From: Bacteroidales bacterium
GTDB lineage: Bacteria; Bacteroidota; Bacteroidia; Bacteroidales; F082
Length of the DNA stretch: 64,000 nt
Assembly (NCBI GenBank): GCA_017539045.1
Contig: JAFYHS010000007.1
Coordinates: 1 to 64,000, forward strand
Direction: 5' to 3'
Shown piece by piece: positions 43,923 to 51,625 of the stretch; the stretch's first letter is position 1; the number at the start of each line of letters is the position of its first letter. The notes beneath the pieces were generated by a model that had not been told where the DNA came from, did not search any database, and saw only the letters and a list, made by a program, of their open reading frames with translations. A program made the translations under genes and the position numbers.

Positions 43923-44454
43923 CAGAGAAAAGGTTTCTCGGTATGATTTTCATGCCTGTACACGTTGGATGAAGCAATACAGAAATTGCATCGATGGAGC
44001 GTTGTGTGTAGCAGTTTCATTGTTTTTGGTCATTTCTTTGGCCTTTTTGGGGAATGATGCGATTTCAAACTATTGCCTGGTTTCGGGTTTGGTGGTGGTT
44101 ATTGCCTTGTACGCTTTGGTGAGAGGTGTGTTCGCATTAGCATTTGGTTTGAAGGAAAACGATTTGGGATTGTCGGTTTATCAACATATACGAGTTGAAT
44201 TATACAACCAATTGTTTTCTGTGTATGAGAAAATGCTTTGGCTTTGGATGATGTTGCCTTTACTCATCGTAGCGAGTCCAATTGTTTTTTCAAAAAACCT
44301 TAAAGGTACTAAGTGGATTTTTGTAGTTATTGGGATAGTTTATGTTGTATTGTTGGCGGTGTTCTCCAAGACCTTGATTCGAAAACGCCGGCACTTGCAG
44401 AAAAGAATAAAAGAAATAGAGAACGACCTTGTCGAGACAAACGCTTCTTCTTGA
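43903..44454 (+). CDS. Predicted membrane protein, possible sigma regulator
   Basis: 183 aa, not assigned to a family. A basic, cytosolic N-terminus (about 35 residues, DFHACTRWMKQYRNC), two helices (about 35-80), a middle helical part (LSVYQHIRVELYNQLFSVYEKM), two more helices (about 110-155) and a basic coiled C-terminus. Translationally coupled to the sigma factor, so an anti-sigma or sensor role is a fair inference; no known anti-sigma motif is visible. Confidence 0.7.
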   Translation: MKTRRNNREKVSRYDFHACTRWMKQYRNCIDGALCVAVSLFLVISLAFLGNDAISNYCLVSGLVVVIALYALVRGVFALAFGLKENDLGLSVYQHIRVELYNQLFSVYEKMLWLWMMLPLLIVASPIVFSKNLKGTKWIFVVIGIVYVVLLAVFSKTLIRKRRHLQKRIKEIENDLVETNASS

Positions 44455-44500
44455 GCAGGGTCTTATGGAACAATAGAAGCGACGCTAAACATTTGATATT

Positions 44501-44863
44501 ATGAGGAAAACCCAAGGTTTGATTGAGATGGCGATTGGGATTCTGGGCACTGTTGCCATTTTCTGTTTGGGAAGCTACTGGACGTATCTTCCTTTGGTAG
44601 TCTATGGAGTTTTATCCATAGCATTAATCCGTAAGATTGCCCACGAGCAAATGTCGAAAGAGGAGGAAAACTGTATCCGTAAGCGAAACATCACGACCCT
44701 GATTTGCTGGGTGGTCATTGCCGCGATTTGTTGTTTTACGTTTCGTGGTACGAGGATTGCTGAGGGAGGCGGCTGGTTCTTACTCTCGGCCTACATGTTT
44801 CTACTGATACACGGAATTGCATTTTTGGCTCCAGTTAATTCGTTCCCCAACGAAAAGAAATGA
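44501..44863 (+). CDS. Predicted small membrane protein
   Basis: 120 aa with about four hydrophobic segments (10-25, 27-42, 65-82, 90-112) and a charged loop KIAHEQMSKEEENCIRKR. Not recognised. It starts 46 nt after the preceding membrane protein and ends just before a strong terminator, so it is the third gene of the sigma operon. Confidence 0.65.
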   Translation: MRKTQGLIEMAIGILGTVAIFCLGSYWTYLPLVVYGVLSIALIRKIAHEQMSKEEENCIRKRNITTLICWVVIAAICCFTFRGTRIAEGGGWFLLSAYMFLLIHGIAFLAPVNSFPNEKK

Positions 44864-44864
44864 A

Positions 44865-44894
44865 ACAACGGGGCGGATGACTCCGTCCCGTTGT
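44865..44894 (+). terminator. Hairpin ending the sigma operon
   Basis: 13-bp stem (44865-44877 with 44882-44894, one G-T pair) and a 4-nt loop directly after the last stop. No long T run follows, but stem strength supports termination or 3' protection. Confidence 0.65.
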
Positions 44895-44957
44895 GGGGTA
44901 GTATTGAAGGCATGTCATACCGAGGCTTGGGCCGAGTGTATCTATGCCTTCGACGCC

Positions 44958-45374
44958 TTAGCAAACTTCGATGGTCTGCATGGCCTGCTTCTTCTCTTCA
45001 ACGGTCACCTTGGGGATGACGATGTCGAGGATGCCGTTTTCAACCTTGGCGCTGATCTGCTCCTTATGGATGTCCTCAGGCAGCATCACCGTCTGGCGGA
45101 AATGTTCAACCGAGAACTCGTGACGCAGGTAGCGCATCTCTTCCTTGTTCTCTTTCTTCGTCTCCTTGACCATCTCAACAACGAGGTTGCCTTCGGCGTC
45201 GATGCTCAACTTGACGTCTTCCTTGGTGAGACCAGGGATGCAGAGTTCAAGTTTGTAGTTGTCTTTCGTCTCCATGATGTTCATGCGGGGCGTTGAATAC
45301 GTTGTGTCGTTCCAGTTCATCAGTTCGTTGAACAGAGTAGGCATGAAGTCTTGATTTCTTCTAGTTACTAACAT
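44958..45374 (-). CDS. Small heat shock protein Hsp20
   Basis: 138 aa, alpha-crystallin domain (about 30-128): KLELCIPGLTKEDVKLSIDAEGNLVVE, FRQTVMLPEDIHKEQISAKVENGILDIVIPK. ATP-independent holdase. The canonical C-terminal I-x-I is only approximated by the last residues TIEVC. No TAnnTTTG promoter was found upstream, which would be compatible with control by an alternative sigma or repressor. Confidence 0.95.
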   Translation of the reverse strand: MLVTRRNQDFMPTLFNELMNWNDTTYSTPRMNIMETKDNYKLELCIPGLTKEDVKLSIDAEGNLVVEMVKETKKENKEEMRYLRHEFSVEHFRQTVMLPEDIHKEQISAKVENGILDIVIPKVTVEEKKQAMQTIEVC

Positions 45375-45451
45375 GGTTTTGATCTCCTATTTTTTAGTTG
45401 TTTGTTTGATTTCGATTGACGTCTCCACATAGTCAAATTCTTTGCCAAGGC

Positions 45452-45553
45452 CAAAACTGGGTTAAAAACCTTGTTTTTACTGACAAAATTTCCGATATTC
45501 GGCAAAATTGGGTTATAATATATGACAAAATTTCCGAAAATAGGGTAAAAACC
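45452..45553. repeat. Degenerate direct repeats upstream of the MFS gene
   Basis: Three 19-bp near-repeats start at 45452 (CAAAACTGGGTTAAAAACC), 45503 and 45535, sharing A-rich sequence followed by GGGT. Two perfect 15-bp copies of TGACAAAATTTCCGA lie at 45481-45495 and 45523-45537. Together they fill most of the 247-bp gap between divergent hsp20 and the MFS gene, just upstream of the latter's -7 element. Possibly an operator array. Confidence 0.5.
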
Positions 45554-45568
45554 TATCGTTTTATTCCG

Positions 45569-45576
45569 TACTTTTG
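45569..45576 (+). promoter_or_regulatory. -7 element for the MFS-GNAT operon
   Basis: TACTTTTG ends 45 nt before the chosen ATG and lies just after the repeat array. Confidence 0.55.
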
Positions 45577-45621
45577 CCGTCCGAATTCGAGGATTTCACG
45601 AAGCAAAACGAGCCTATCATC

Positions 45622-46815
45622 ATGGAAGAAAAACTGTTCAATAAGAATTATCTCTGCCTTTGTGCGGCTAATTTCCTGTTTTTCTTCTCGTTCTACCTCT
45701 TGCTGCCCGTGTTACCTTTCTTTATAATGGAGAAATACCAGGCAGGCAATGCGATTATTGGTACGGTCATCTCTTGTTACACGTTAGCTACATTGGTGGT
45801 GCGTCCCTTCTCGGGCTATATGATGGACACCTTTAAGCGTAAGCCTTTATATCTATTGGCTTTGTCCATTTTTACGGCTGTGTTTGTCGGCTATCTCTTT
45901 GCCGCCACCATCACCATCTTGATTATCATCCGCATCGTGCATGGATTGGCTTTTGGCCTCACCTCGGTGGGTGGCAACACCTTGGTCATCGACGTAGTGC
46001 CGTCGGAGCATAGGGGAGAGGGTATCGGCTATTATGGCGTGGCCAACAACATCGCCATGGCTGTAGGCCCTATGACGGGTCTGTTTGTATATGAGCATTT
46101 CAGTTTTAATGCCATCTTTATGGGCTGTATGGGTTGCAGCTTGTTGGCGGCTTTGTTTGCCTCAAGGATACAGACCAAAGTAAGGCCGCCCGTCAAGCGT
46201 CCTCCGATCTCCTTGGACCGTTTCATCTTGTTGAAAGGCTTACTGGCGGGCATATCGTTTACCTTGTTGGCTTTTGCCTATGGTCAGATCTCTAATTATA
46301 TCGCACTCTACGCCAAGGAGATGGGTCTGACCATCAGCAGCGGCTTGTTCTTCTCGGTGTATGCCGTCGGCCTTATCGCCTCTCGTCTTTTTGCAGGCAA
46401 GATGGTAGATAAGGACAAGGTGACGCAAACCATCGCCTTAGGTCTGGGTATCGTTGTGTTTGCCATGTTCGGCTTGGGTATGTGCCATCATTGTAATGCT
46501 TTGGGTTCGGAATACACGGCAACGGCTTTCCTGTTGATAGCCTTGTGCTGCGGTTTGGGGTTCGGTTTGGCTTTCCCCTCGTTCAATGCCTTGTTTATCA
46601 ACCTTGGCACCAACGCACAAAGAGGCACGGCCACGTCGACCTATCTCACAACTTGGGACTTGGGCCTTGGCATCGGTATCTTCTCAGGCGGTATGTTGGC
46701 TGAGCATTTCTCGTTCTCGGCTGCCTATCTGGTGGCTTCGGCCTCGGTGCTGGTGTCGCTGATCTTTTTCGTCATTGTTGTGACGCCTCATTATCAGAAA
46801 AACAAGCTACGCTAA
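45622..46815 (+). CDS. MFS transporter
   Basis: 397 aa from ATG 45622 (MEEKLFNKNYLCL); the in-frame TTG upstream lies at the promoter and is rejected. 12 predicted helices in two halves; the loop 2-3 motif reads RPFSGYMMDTFKRKPL. It resembles the YfcJ/arabinose-efflux type of MFS. Substrate unknown. Its stop overlaps the start of the GNAT gene (TAATG), so the acetyltransferase may act on the exported compound. Confidence 0.88.
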   Translation: MEEKLFNKNYLCLCAANFLFFFSFYLLLPVLPFFIMEKYQAGNAIIGTVISCYTLATLVVRPFSGYMMDTFKRKPLYLLALSIFTAVFVGYLFAATITILIIIRIVHGLAFGLTSVGGNTLVIDVVPSEHRGEGIGYYGVANNIAMAVGPMTGLFVYEHFSFNAIFMGCMGCSLLAALFASRIQTKVRPPVKRPPISLDRFILLKGLLAGISFTLLAFAYGQISNYIALYAKEMGLTISSGLFFSVYAVGLIASRLFAGKMVDKDKVTQTIALGLGIVVFAMFGLGMCHHCNALGSEYTATAFLLIALCCGLGFGLAFPSFNALFINLGTNAQRGTATSTYLTTWDLGLGIGIFSGGMLAEHFSFSAAYLVASASVLVSLIFFVIVVTPHYQKNKLR

Positions 46816-47402
46816 TGCAACCCATTGTTCCCATAGTTCAGCTTCGTGATGCCACATTGGATGACGCTCCCTTCATTGCGCGGGTGGTTTTGGCTGGCAT
46901 AGATTTGCTTGACATTGATGCCGCCCTTCCTGATGAGCAGCGTGCCATTTATGAGCATTTGATTGAGATATGCTGCATGGATGACACCTTATATAGCTAC
47001 CTTAACACACGTATTGCCGAGCTGGATGGCAATCGAGTGGGAGCGCTGGTGGCATACAGTGGCGCTCGCTATGCGAAGCTGCGTGAAAAGACCTTTGGCC
47101 TTGTGAAGCGAAGTTCCGGCATGGACTTGAGCCGAAATGCTATGGAGACTGGTCCGGGTGAATTCTATCTGGACAGCATGGCTATTTTGTCCGACTATAG
47201 AGGTGCTGGCATTGGTAAGATGTTGATGCGCGACCGCATGGATTATGCTTTAGAAAACGGTTTCCAAAAGGTCACTTTGCTTGTCGACAAGGATAAACCG
47301 CGTTTGCAACGATATTATGAAAGCGAAGGGTTCGCTTTCGGTGAGGAAGTGTTTGTGTTTGGGGCATGGTATATTAAGTTGGAGAAAAAACAGGAGAAAT
47401 AA
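46815..47402 (+). CDS. GNAT family N-acetyltransferase
   Basis: 195 aa. The acetyl-CoA loop is SDYRGAGIGKMLM with preceding strand FYLDSMAIL, followed by FQKVTLLVDKDKPRLQRYYESEGFAFGEE. N-terminal part RDATLDDAPFIARVVLAG is typical of the fold. The acceptor is unknown. Directly coupled to the MFS gene. Confidence 0.9.
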   Translation: MQPIVPIVQLRDATLDDAPFIARVVLAGIDLLDIDAALPDEQRAIYEHLIEICCMDDTLYSYLNTRIAELDGNRVGALVAYSGARYAKLREKTFGLVKRSSGMDLSRNAMETGPGEFYLDSMAILSDYRGAGIGKMLMRDRMDYALENGFQKVTLLVDKDKPRLQRYYESEGFAFGEEVFVFGAWYIKLEKKQEK

Positions 47403-47413
47403 GGATTTTTGTT

Positions 47414-47421
47414 ACTTTTGT
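47414..47421 (+). promoter_or_regulatory. -7 element for the EEP-domain gene
   Basis: TACTTTTG ends 21 nt before the ATG at 47443. Confidence 0.6.
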
Positions 47422-47442
47422 CCCAATTAAAACTGTGTTTCA

Positions 47443-48396
47443 ATGAAAAAGCTCCTTCTCTTTGCCTTTATTGTGGCTTCACTTCAGCTTTCCGCCCAGC
47501 AAATGCTTGTCGGATCATATAACATTCGATACAAAAACGCCAATGATAGTATTCAAGGCGAGGTTTGGGCCAAACGCTGCCAGGTCATCTGCGACCAGGT
47601 GAACTTCATGGCGCCCGATGTCTTTGGCACCCAGGAAGTGCTTTGGTCACAACTGCAGGACATGAAGCATGTTCTCGATGGCTATGAATTTATCGGCGTC
47701 GGACGCGATGACGGAAAACAAGCCGGTGAACATGAAGCCATCTTTTATAAGAAAAGAAAACTGCGTCTTCTTGACCATGGCGATTTCTGGTTAAGCGAGA
47801 CACCCGACAAGCCGGGCTTGGGCTGGGACGCGGTCTGCATCCGTATCTGCACATGGGGCAAGTTTGCCGTAAAAACGCAGAAAGAACAACGAAACGGAAT
47901 GATCAACCGGAAGAAATCCGACCCTGTTGTGGAGTTCTATTTTTTCAACCTCCATATGGACCATGTGGGTGTAGTTGCACGTCGCGAAGCGGCCAAGCTT
48001 GTGGTGCAGCGAATACGTGAGATGGCGGAAGGGACCCCGGTCATTCTCACAGGCGACTTCAATGTGGATCAAAACGATGAAATCTATACCATCTTTACCG
48101 AGTCGGGCCTGCTGAAAGACTCCTACGATGCTGCCCGCATCCGTTTTGCGGAGAACGGCACATTCAACGCCTTCAAGACCAACTATTTCACCACAAGCCG
48201 CATCGACCATGTCTTTGTATCACCCAGTACTACCGTCGAGGCCTACGGGGTCTTCACCAATAGTTATTGGACCCCTGATGAGGATTTGGATGACACTATC
48301 AAGGCCTCCGATGAGCCACGGCAGATCTCGTTCGACACCTACATTCGGCACAATCCTTCGGACCATTATCCGGTGTTTGTGAAAGTCAAGCTTTGA
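47443..48396 (+). CDS. Exported endonuclease/exonuclease/phosphatase-fold enzyme
   Basis: 317 aa, signal peptide (LQLSAQ). EEP-fold residues are complete: N in VGSYNIRYKN, E in FGTQEVLW, H in FNLHMDHVG, D and N in GDFNVDQND, and the final SDHYPV histidine. Such secreted members hydrolyse phosphodiesters or phosphomonoesters (nucleic acid, inositol phosphate or lipid); the substrate cannot be chosen. The 3' end overlaps the convergent EamA gene by 11 bp. Confidence 0.88.
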   Translation: MKKLLLFAFIVASLQLSAQQMLVGSYNIRYKNANDSIQGEVWAKRCQVICDQVNFMAPDVFGTQEVLWSQLQDMKHVLDGYEFIGVGRDDGKQAGEHEAIFYKKRKLRLLDHGDFWLSETPDKPGLGWDAVCIRICTWGKFAVKTQKEQRNGMINRKKSDPVVEFYFFNLHMDHVGVVARREAAKLVVQRIREMAEGTPVILTGDFNVDQNDEIYTIFTESGLLKDSYDAARIRFAENGTFNAFKTNYFTTSRIDHVFVSPSTTVEAYGVFTNSYWTPDEDLDDTIKASDEPRQISFDTYIRHNPSDHYPVFVKVKL

Positions 48397-49264
48397 TTTT
48401 TCGCCTTCGGATCTCGCTCCAAGTCTGTAGCACCACTGAAATGATAATCAGTGCGATGCCGATGCAGAACGAGAAATTCAACTCCTTGTACTCGCTGAAG
48501 ATAAACATGGAGAGGATGATGCTATACACAGGTTCCAAATTGTAAGTGAGGTTGACTGTGAAGGCTGGGATCTTTTGCAACACGATGATTTGCAGCAGGC
48601 AGAGGCCAATGGTGCACACCACGACCATGAAAGCGAGATAAGGATAGTCCAAGCCAACGGGATAAAGTCGCCCGACGGGGATGAAGATATTATATAAAGG
48701 TATGAGACAAGTCAGGCCGATGAGGCCGCCGACCATCTCCCATAGCAGCATGTTCTTGGCTTCGTAGTGCTTGCCTACGCGTTGGTTGGCGATGGCAAAC
48801 AAGGCGTACAAGGCAGAAGAGACCACGCCCAGGGCAATGCCGAGGCGGTAGCGTGCATCGAATTGGAAGATGAGGTAGATGCCAAGTATGGTGAGAAGAC
48901 TGAACAAAAACTCGCGTCCCGAGAATCTATGCTTGTTGATGATGGGCTCAAACAGAGCAGTGAAAAACCCGACCAAGGAGAAACACACCACACCGATGCT
49001 GACGTTGGAGGCCTTGATTGAGGCATAGAAAAACACCCAATGTAGGCACAATAACATGCCTACGCCACCCATTTGCAAAATGTCCTTAAAATGGTAACGG
49101 TTCAAATCTTTTCTTATGGCCAGAAATGCCCACATCAACAAGGCTGCTGCGGCCATGCGCCACCATACCAAAATGGCCGAATCCAAGGTGATGAGTCGGC
49201 CCAGCACGCCAGTGAATCCGGCGATGAAGACGGAGAGATGCAGCAGCAGATAGTCCTTTTTCAT
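48386..49264 (-). CDS. EamA/DMT family transporter (second)
   Basis: 292 aa from ATG 49264 (MKKDYLLLHLSVFIAG), with ten hydrophobic helices arranged as two EamA repeats. Its start overlaps the stop of the rRNA methyltransferase (ATGA on the minus strand). Likely exports small metabolites; substrate unknown. A second EamA protein lies on the other side of the methyltransferase. Confidence 0.9.
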   Translation of the reverse strand: MKKDYLLLHLSVFIAGFTGVLGRLITLDSAILVWWRMAAAALLMWAFLAIRKDLNRYHFKDILQMGGVGMLLCLHWVFFYASIKASNVSIGVVCFSLVGFFTALFEPIINKHRFSGREFLFSLLTILGIYLIFQFDARYRLGIALGVVSSALYALFAIANQRVGKHYEAKNMLLWEMVGGLIGLTCLIPLYNIFIPVGRLYPVGLDYPYLAFMVVVCTIGLCLLQIIVLQKIPAFTVNLTYNLEPVYSIILSMFIFSEYKELNFSFCIGIALIIISVVLQTWSEIRRRKIKA

Positions 49265-50031
49265 GGCTTTCTCCTTTGGCGCACGGCCTCGAAGGTGACG
49301 ATGGCGGTGGTCACCGACACGTTGAGCGAGTCGGCGATGCCGTTCATGGGGATGATGATGTTCTGATCTGCGGCTTCGACCCATGCATCGGAGATGCCCG
49401 TGGCCTCGGTGCCCATCACGAGTGCAGATGCCTTGCGGAAGTCGGCGTCAAGATAGTCGATGGAGGCCTTAAGGTAGGTGCAATAGATGGTAATGCCGTT
49501 CTTTTTCAGCCAGCTGATGCATTCTTCGGTTGAGCAGGCGTATACTGGAACGCTGAAGATACAGCCGATGCTGGCACGGATGGCATTGGGGTTGTATAGG
49601 TCAGTGGCAGGGTCGGCCACGATGACGGCATCGACGCCTGCGGCGTCGGCCGTGCGCATCACAGCCCCGAGGTTGCCCGGTTTTTCCACCGTTTCCAACA
49701 CGATAATCAAGGCGTCTTTTCTCGGCTTGAACTCGTTGAGGCTTTTGTATTTGGGTATGGCCACAGCCAGCAACCCGTCGCTACCTTCGCGGTAGGCGAT
49801 CTTGTCGAATACCTCTTCCGTGACGGTCTCGATGAACTCGGCTTTGATGGAGAGCGGTTCGCGCAGCAACGACTCGCAGACATACAGCTGCTCAATCACA
49901 AAGCCACACTTTTGTGCACGTTCAATCTCGCGTTGTCCTTCGATGAGAATGCGGTTCTGCTCGCGACGCTCAGAAGTCTTCTGTAGTTTGACGAGATTCT
50001 TGATTTTAGGGTTTGTCTTGCTGGTAATCAT
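49261..50031 (-). CDS. SpoU/TrmH family RNA 2'-O-methyltransferase
   Basis: 256 aa. N-terminal substrate domain NRILIEGQREIERAQKCGF, then the SPOUT knot: VETVEKPGNLGAVMRTADAAGVDAV, LVMGTEATGISD, and IIPMNGIADSLNVSVTTAI. These three motifs define TrmH/RlmB-like enzymes acting on 23S rRNA or tRNA. It overlaps the upstream EamA gene by 26 bp and the downstream one by 3 bp. Confidence 0.92.
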   Translation of the reverse strand: MITSKTNPKIKNLVKLQKTSERREQNRILIEGQREIERAQKCGFVIEQLYVCESLLREPLSIKAEFIETVTEEVFDKIAYREGSDGLLAVAIPKYKSLNEFKPRKDALIIVLETVEKPGNLGAVMRTADAAGVDAVIVADPATDLYNPNAIRASIGCIFSVPVYACSTEECISWLKKNGITIYCTYLKASIDYLDADFRKASALVMGTEATGISDAWVEAADQNIIIPMNGIADSLNVSVTTAIVTFEAVRQRRKP

Positions 50032-50914
50032 GGCTTTTCCCTTTCAATTGTGATAAGACGAGTCCGAACACCACCAGCAGAATGCCGATGATTTTATTTG
50101 TCGTCAGTGCCTCATGGATGATAAAGTAACTGAAGATGGCCGTGAAGACGGGGATCAGGTTGGAATAGACATTGGCTCGTGAAGCGCCCAGCCTGCTGAA
50201 TGTGAAAGCCCATAAAGAGTAAGCGACGGCGCTGCAAAACACACCCAGGCAGATCAAAGGGACGATATAGCCCCCTACATTGGCGAAGTTGGATGGCTCA
50301 AAACGCTCCATGATGGCAACCATTGGCGCGAAATACAGCATTCCGATGATGTTCTGCACCCAGGTGATGGTCAATGGCTTGTATAATTTCGTCAACTTGA
50401 TGAGCGCGATGGAATAGCCCACGGCTACCAAGACGGCACCAAAAAGCAAAAGGATGCCTTTTGGTGAGGCGATGAATTCAAGGTCTTTGTTGAGCAGCAT
50501 GACAATGACACCGACGAAAGAAACGATGAAGCCCACGATGTTCATGGGCGTCAAGCGCTCTTTCAAGAAAATGCGTGCTGCTATAGGGGTTACCAAAGGT
50601 ATCAAGGCGATGATGCCAGAGCCGATGACGGGGGAGGTGTTCTTCAGTCCATAGCCTTCAAAGATGAAGTAGAGAAAAGGCTCAAACATAGCCGCCAAGG
50701 CAAATAGTCCCAGGTGCTCCTTTTTGACTTTTTCGTTGAGACGGAAGGCGAAAAGTATGGCCGTGAAGAAAATTGTTGCCACCAAAAGGCGCAAAAAGAT
50801 AGTCGCTGTGGGATTGAGGTTTTGGTATACTTGTGTCGACCAAACAAACGACATTCCCCAGAAAATCATGGCGAAAACGCCGGCGAGATGAACAATGTAG
50901 TTCCTGCTTTTCAT
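50006..50914 (-). CDS. EamA/DMT family transporter (first)
   Basis: 302 aa, ten helices in two EamA repeats, beginning VHLAGVFAMIFWGMSFVWSTQVYQ. First gene of a three-gene overlapped operon. The -7 element is only 4 nt from the ATG, so the mRNA is nearly leaderless. Substrate unknown. Confidence 0.9.
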   Translation of the reverse strand: MKSRNYIVHLAGVFAMIFWGMSFVWSTQVYQNLNPTATIFLRLLVATIFFTAILFAFRLNEKVKKEHLGLFALAAMFEPFLYFIFEGYGLKNTSPVIGSGIIALIPLVTPIAARIFLKERLTPMNIVGFIVSFVGVIVMLLNKDLEFIASPKGILLLFGAVLVAVGYSIALIKLTKLYKPLTITWVQNIIGMLYFAPMVAIMERFEPSNFANVGGYIVPLICLGVFCSAVAYSLWAFTFSRLGASRANVYSNLIPVFTAIFSYFIIHEALTTNKIIGILLVVFGLVLSQLKGKSHDYQQDKP

Positions 50915-50918
50915 GCTG

Positions 50919-50926
50919 CAAAATTA
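50919..50926 (-). promoter_or_regulatory. -7 element for the EamA-methyltransferase-EamA operon
   Basis: TAATTTTG on the minus strand with 4 nt between it and the start codon. Confidence 0.55.
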
Positions 50927-50977
50927 CGGTTTTTTGAGATTGTTTTTCAAAAGTGGAGTATTTCGGCAAGGTTTTTG

Positions 50978-50985
50978 TAGTTTTG
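50978..50985 (+). promoter_or_regulatory. -7 element for the lipoprotein gene
   Basis: TAGTTTTG ends 51 nt before the ATG at 51037. Confidence 0.5.
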
Positions 50986-51036
50986 CGGGGTGAAAATGAA
51001 AGTAAATTAAAGTCTAATAATTAAAAATCTAGTGAA

Positions 51037-51573
51037 ATGAAAAAGTTAAGTTTGATTTGCATGACGGTTCTGGCAGTATTTGCAATGGCTTCTTGCCGTG
51101 GTCCCCGTGGTCCTCAGGGTCCTGCCGGCAATGATGGCAACGCCAATGTGGTCTCTTCCACGGTGACGGTTCACTCCGATGACTGGGAGTGGGTCAACAA
51201 CTGCCAATGGATGGTTGAGATCGACTATCCCGCCATCAACAACAATGTGTACAACTATGGTGCTGTGCTCGTTTATATGAGCGTTGGCGACACTTGGTCG
51301 CAGGTGCCGTTGACCTACTACTATCAGGACACGTTTACCAACGATCAAGGCCAACAAGAAGTCATCAACTGCGAGGCTTCCATCGAGGTGTCCACTTTGA
51401 AAGACGGTGGTGTGCGCCTCTTCTGGACGGAGAGCGACTTCTATGATGGCATGCGTCCTGGCAAGCACGATTTCAAGATCGTCGCCATCGAAGCCTCGGT
51501 GTTTAGCAACCGCAGCGATGTCGACTACAGCAGCTACGAGGCTGTGAAGACCGCCTTCCAACTGGCTGACTGA
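51037..51573 (+). CDS. Lipoprotein with a short collagen-like stretch
   Basis: 178 aa. Signal peptide with lipobox AMASC; directly after the lipidated Cys comes GPRGPQGPAGNDGN, four Gly-X-Y triplets and more, followed by a beta-rich domain (TVHSDDWEWVNNCQWMVEID). Similar G-x-Y-tethered lipoproteins are common in Bacteroidales, usually without known function; the triplets may act as a stalk or trimerising tether. Monocistronic, ended by a strong terminator. Confidence 0.8.
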   Translation: MKKLSLICMTVLAVFAMASCRGPRGPQGPAGNDGNANVVSSTVTVHSDDWEWVNNCQWMVEIDYPAINNNVYNYGAVLVYMSVGDTWSQVPLTYYYQDTFTNDQGQQEVINCEASIEVSTLKDGGVRLFWTESDFYDGMRPGKHDFKIVAIEASVFSNRSDVDYSSYEAVKTAFQLAD

Positions 51574-51590
51574 TAAACATTGTCGAATGA

Positions 51591-51625
51591 AAAAAGGAGA
51601 GACGTTGCTGCGTCTCTCCTTTTTT
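51591..51625. terminator. Bidirectional intrinsic terminator
   Basis: 14-bp stem starting 51591-51604 and closing from 51611, with a 6-nt loop, A run before and T run after. Lies between the convergent lipoprotein and exchanger genes. Confidence 0.88.

Noticed and set aside
44906-44951. Inverted arms GAAGGCAT/ATGCCTTC between the sigma operon and hsp20
   Set aside because: Only 8 bp with a 30-nt unstructured loop, and one arm lies close to the hsp20 end. Likely chance.
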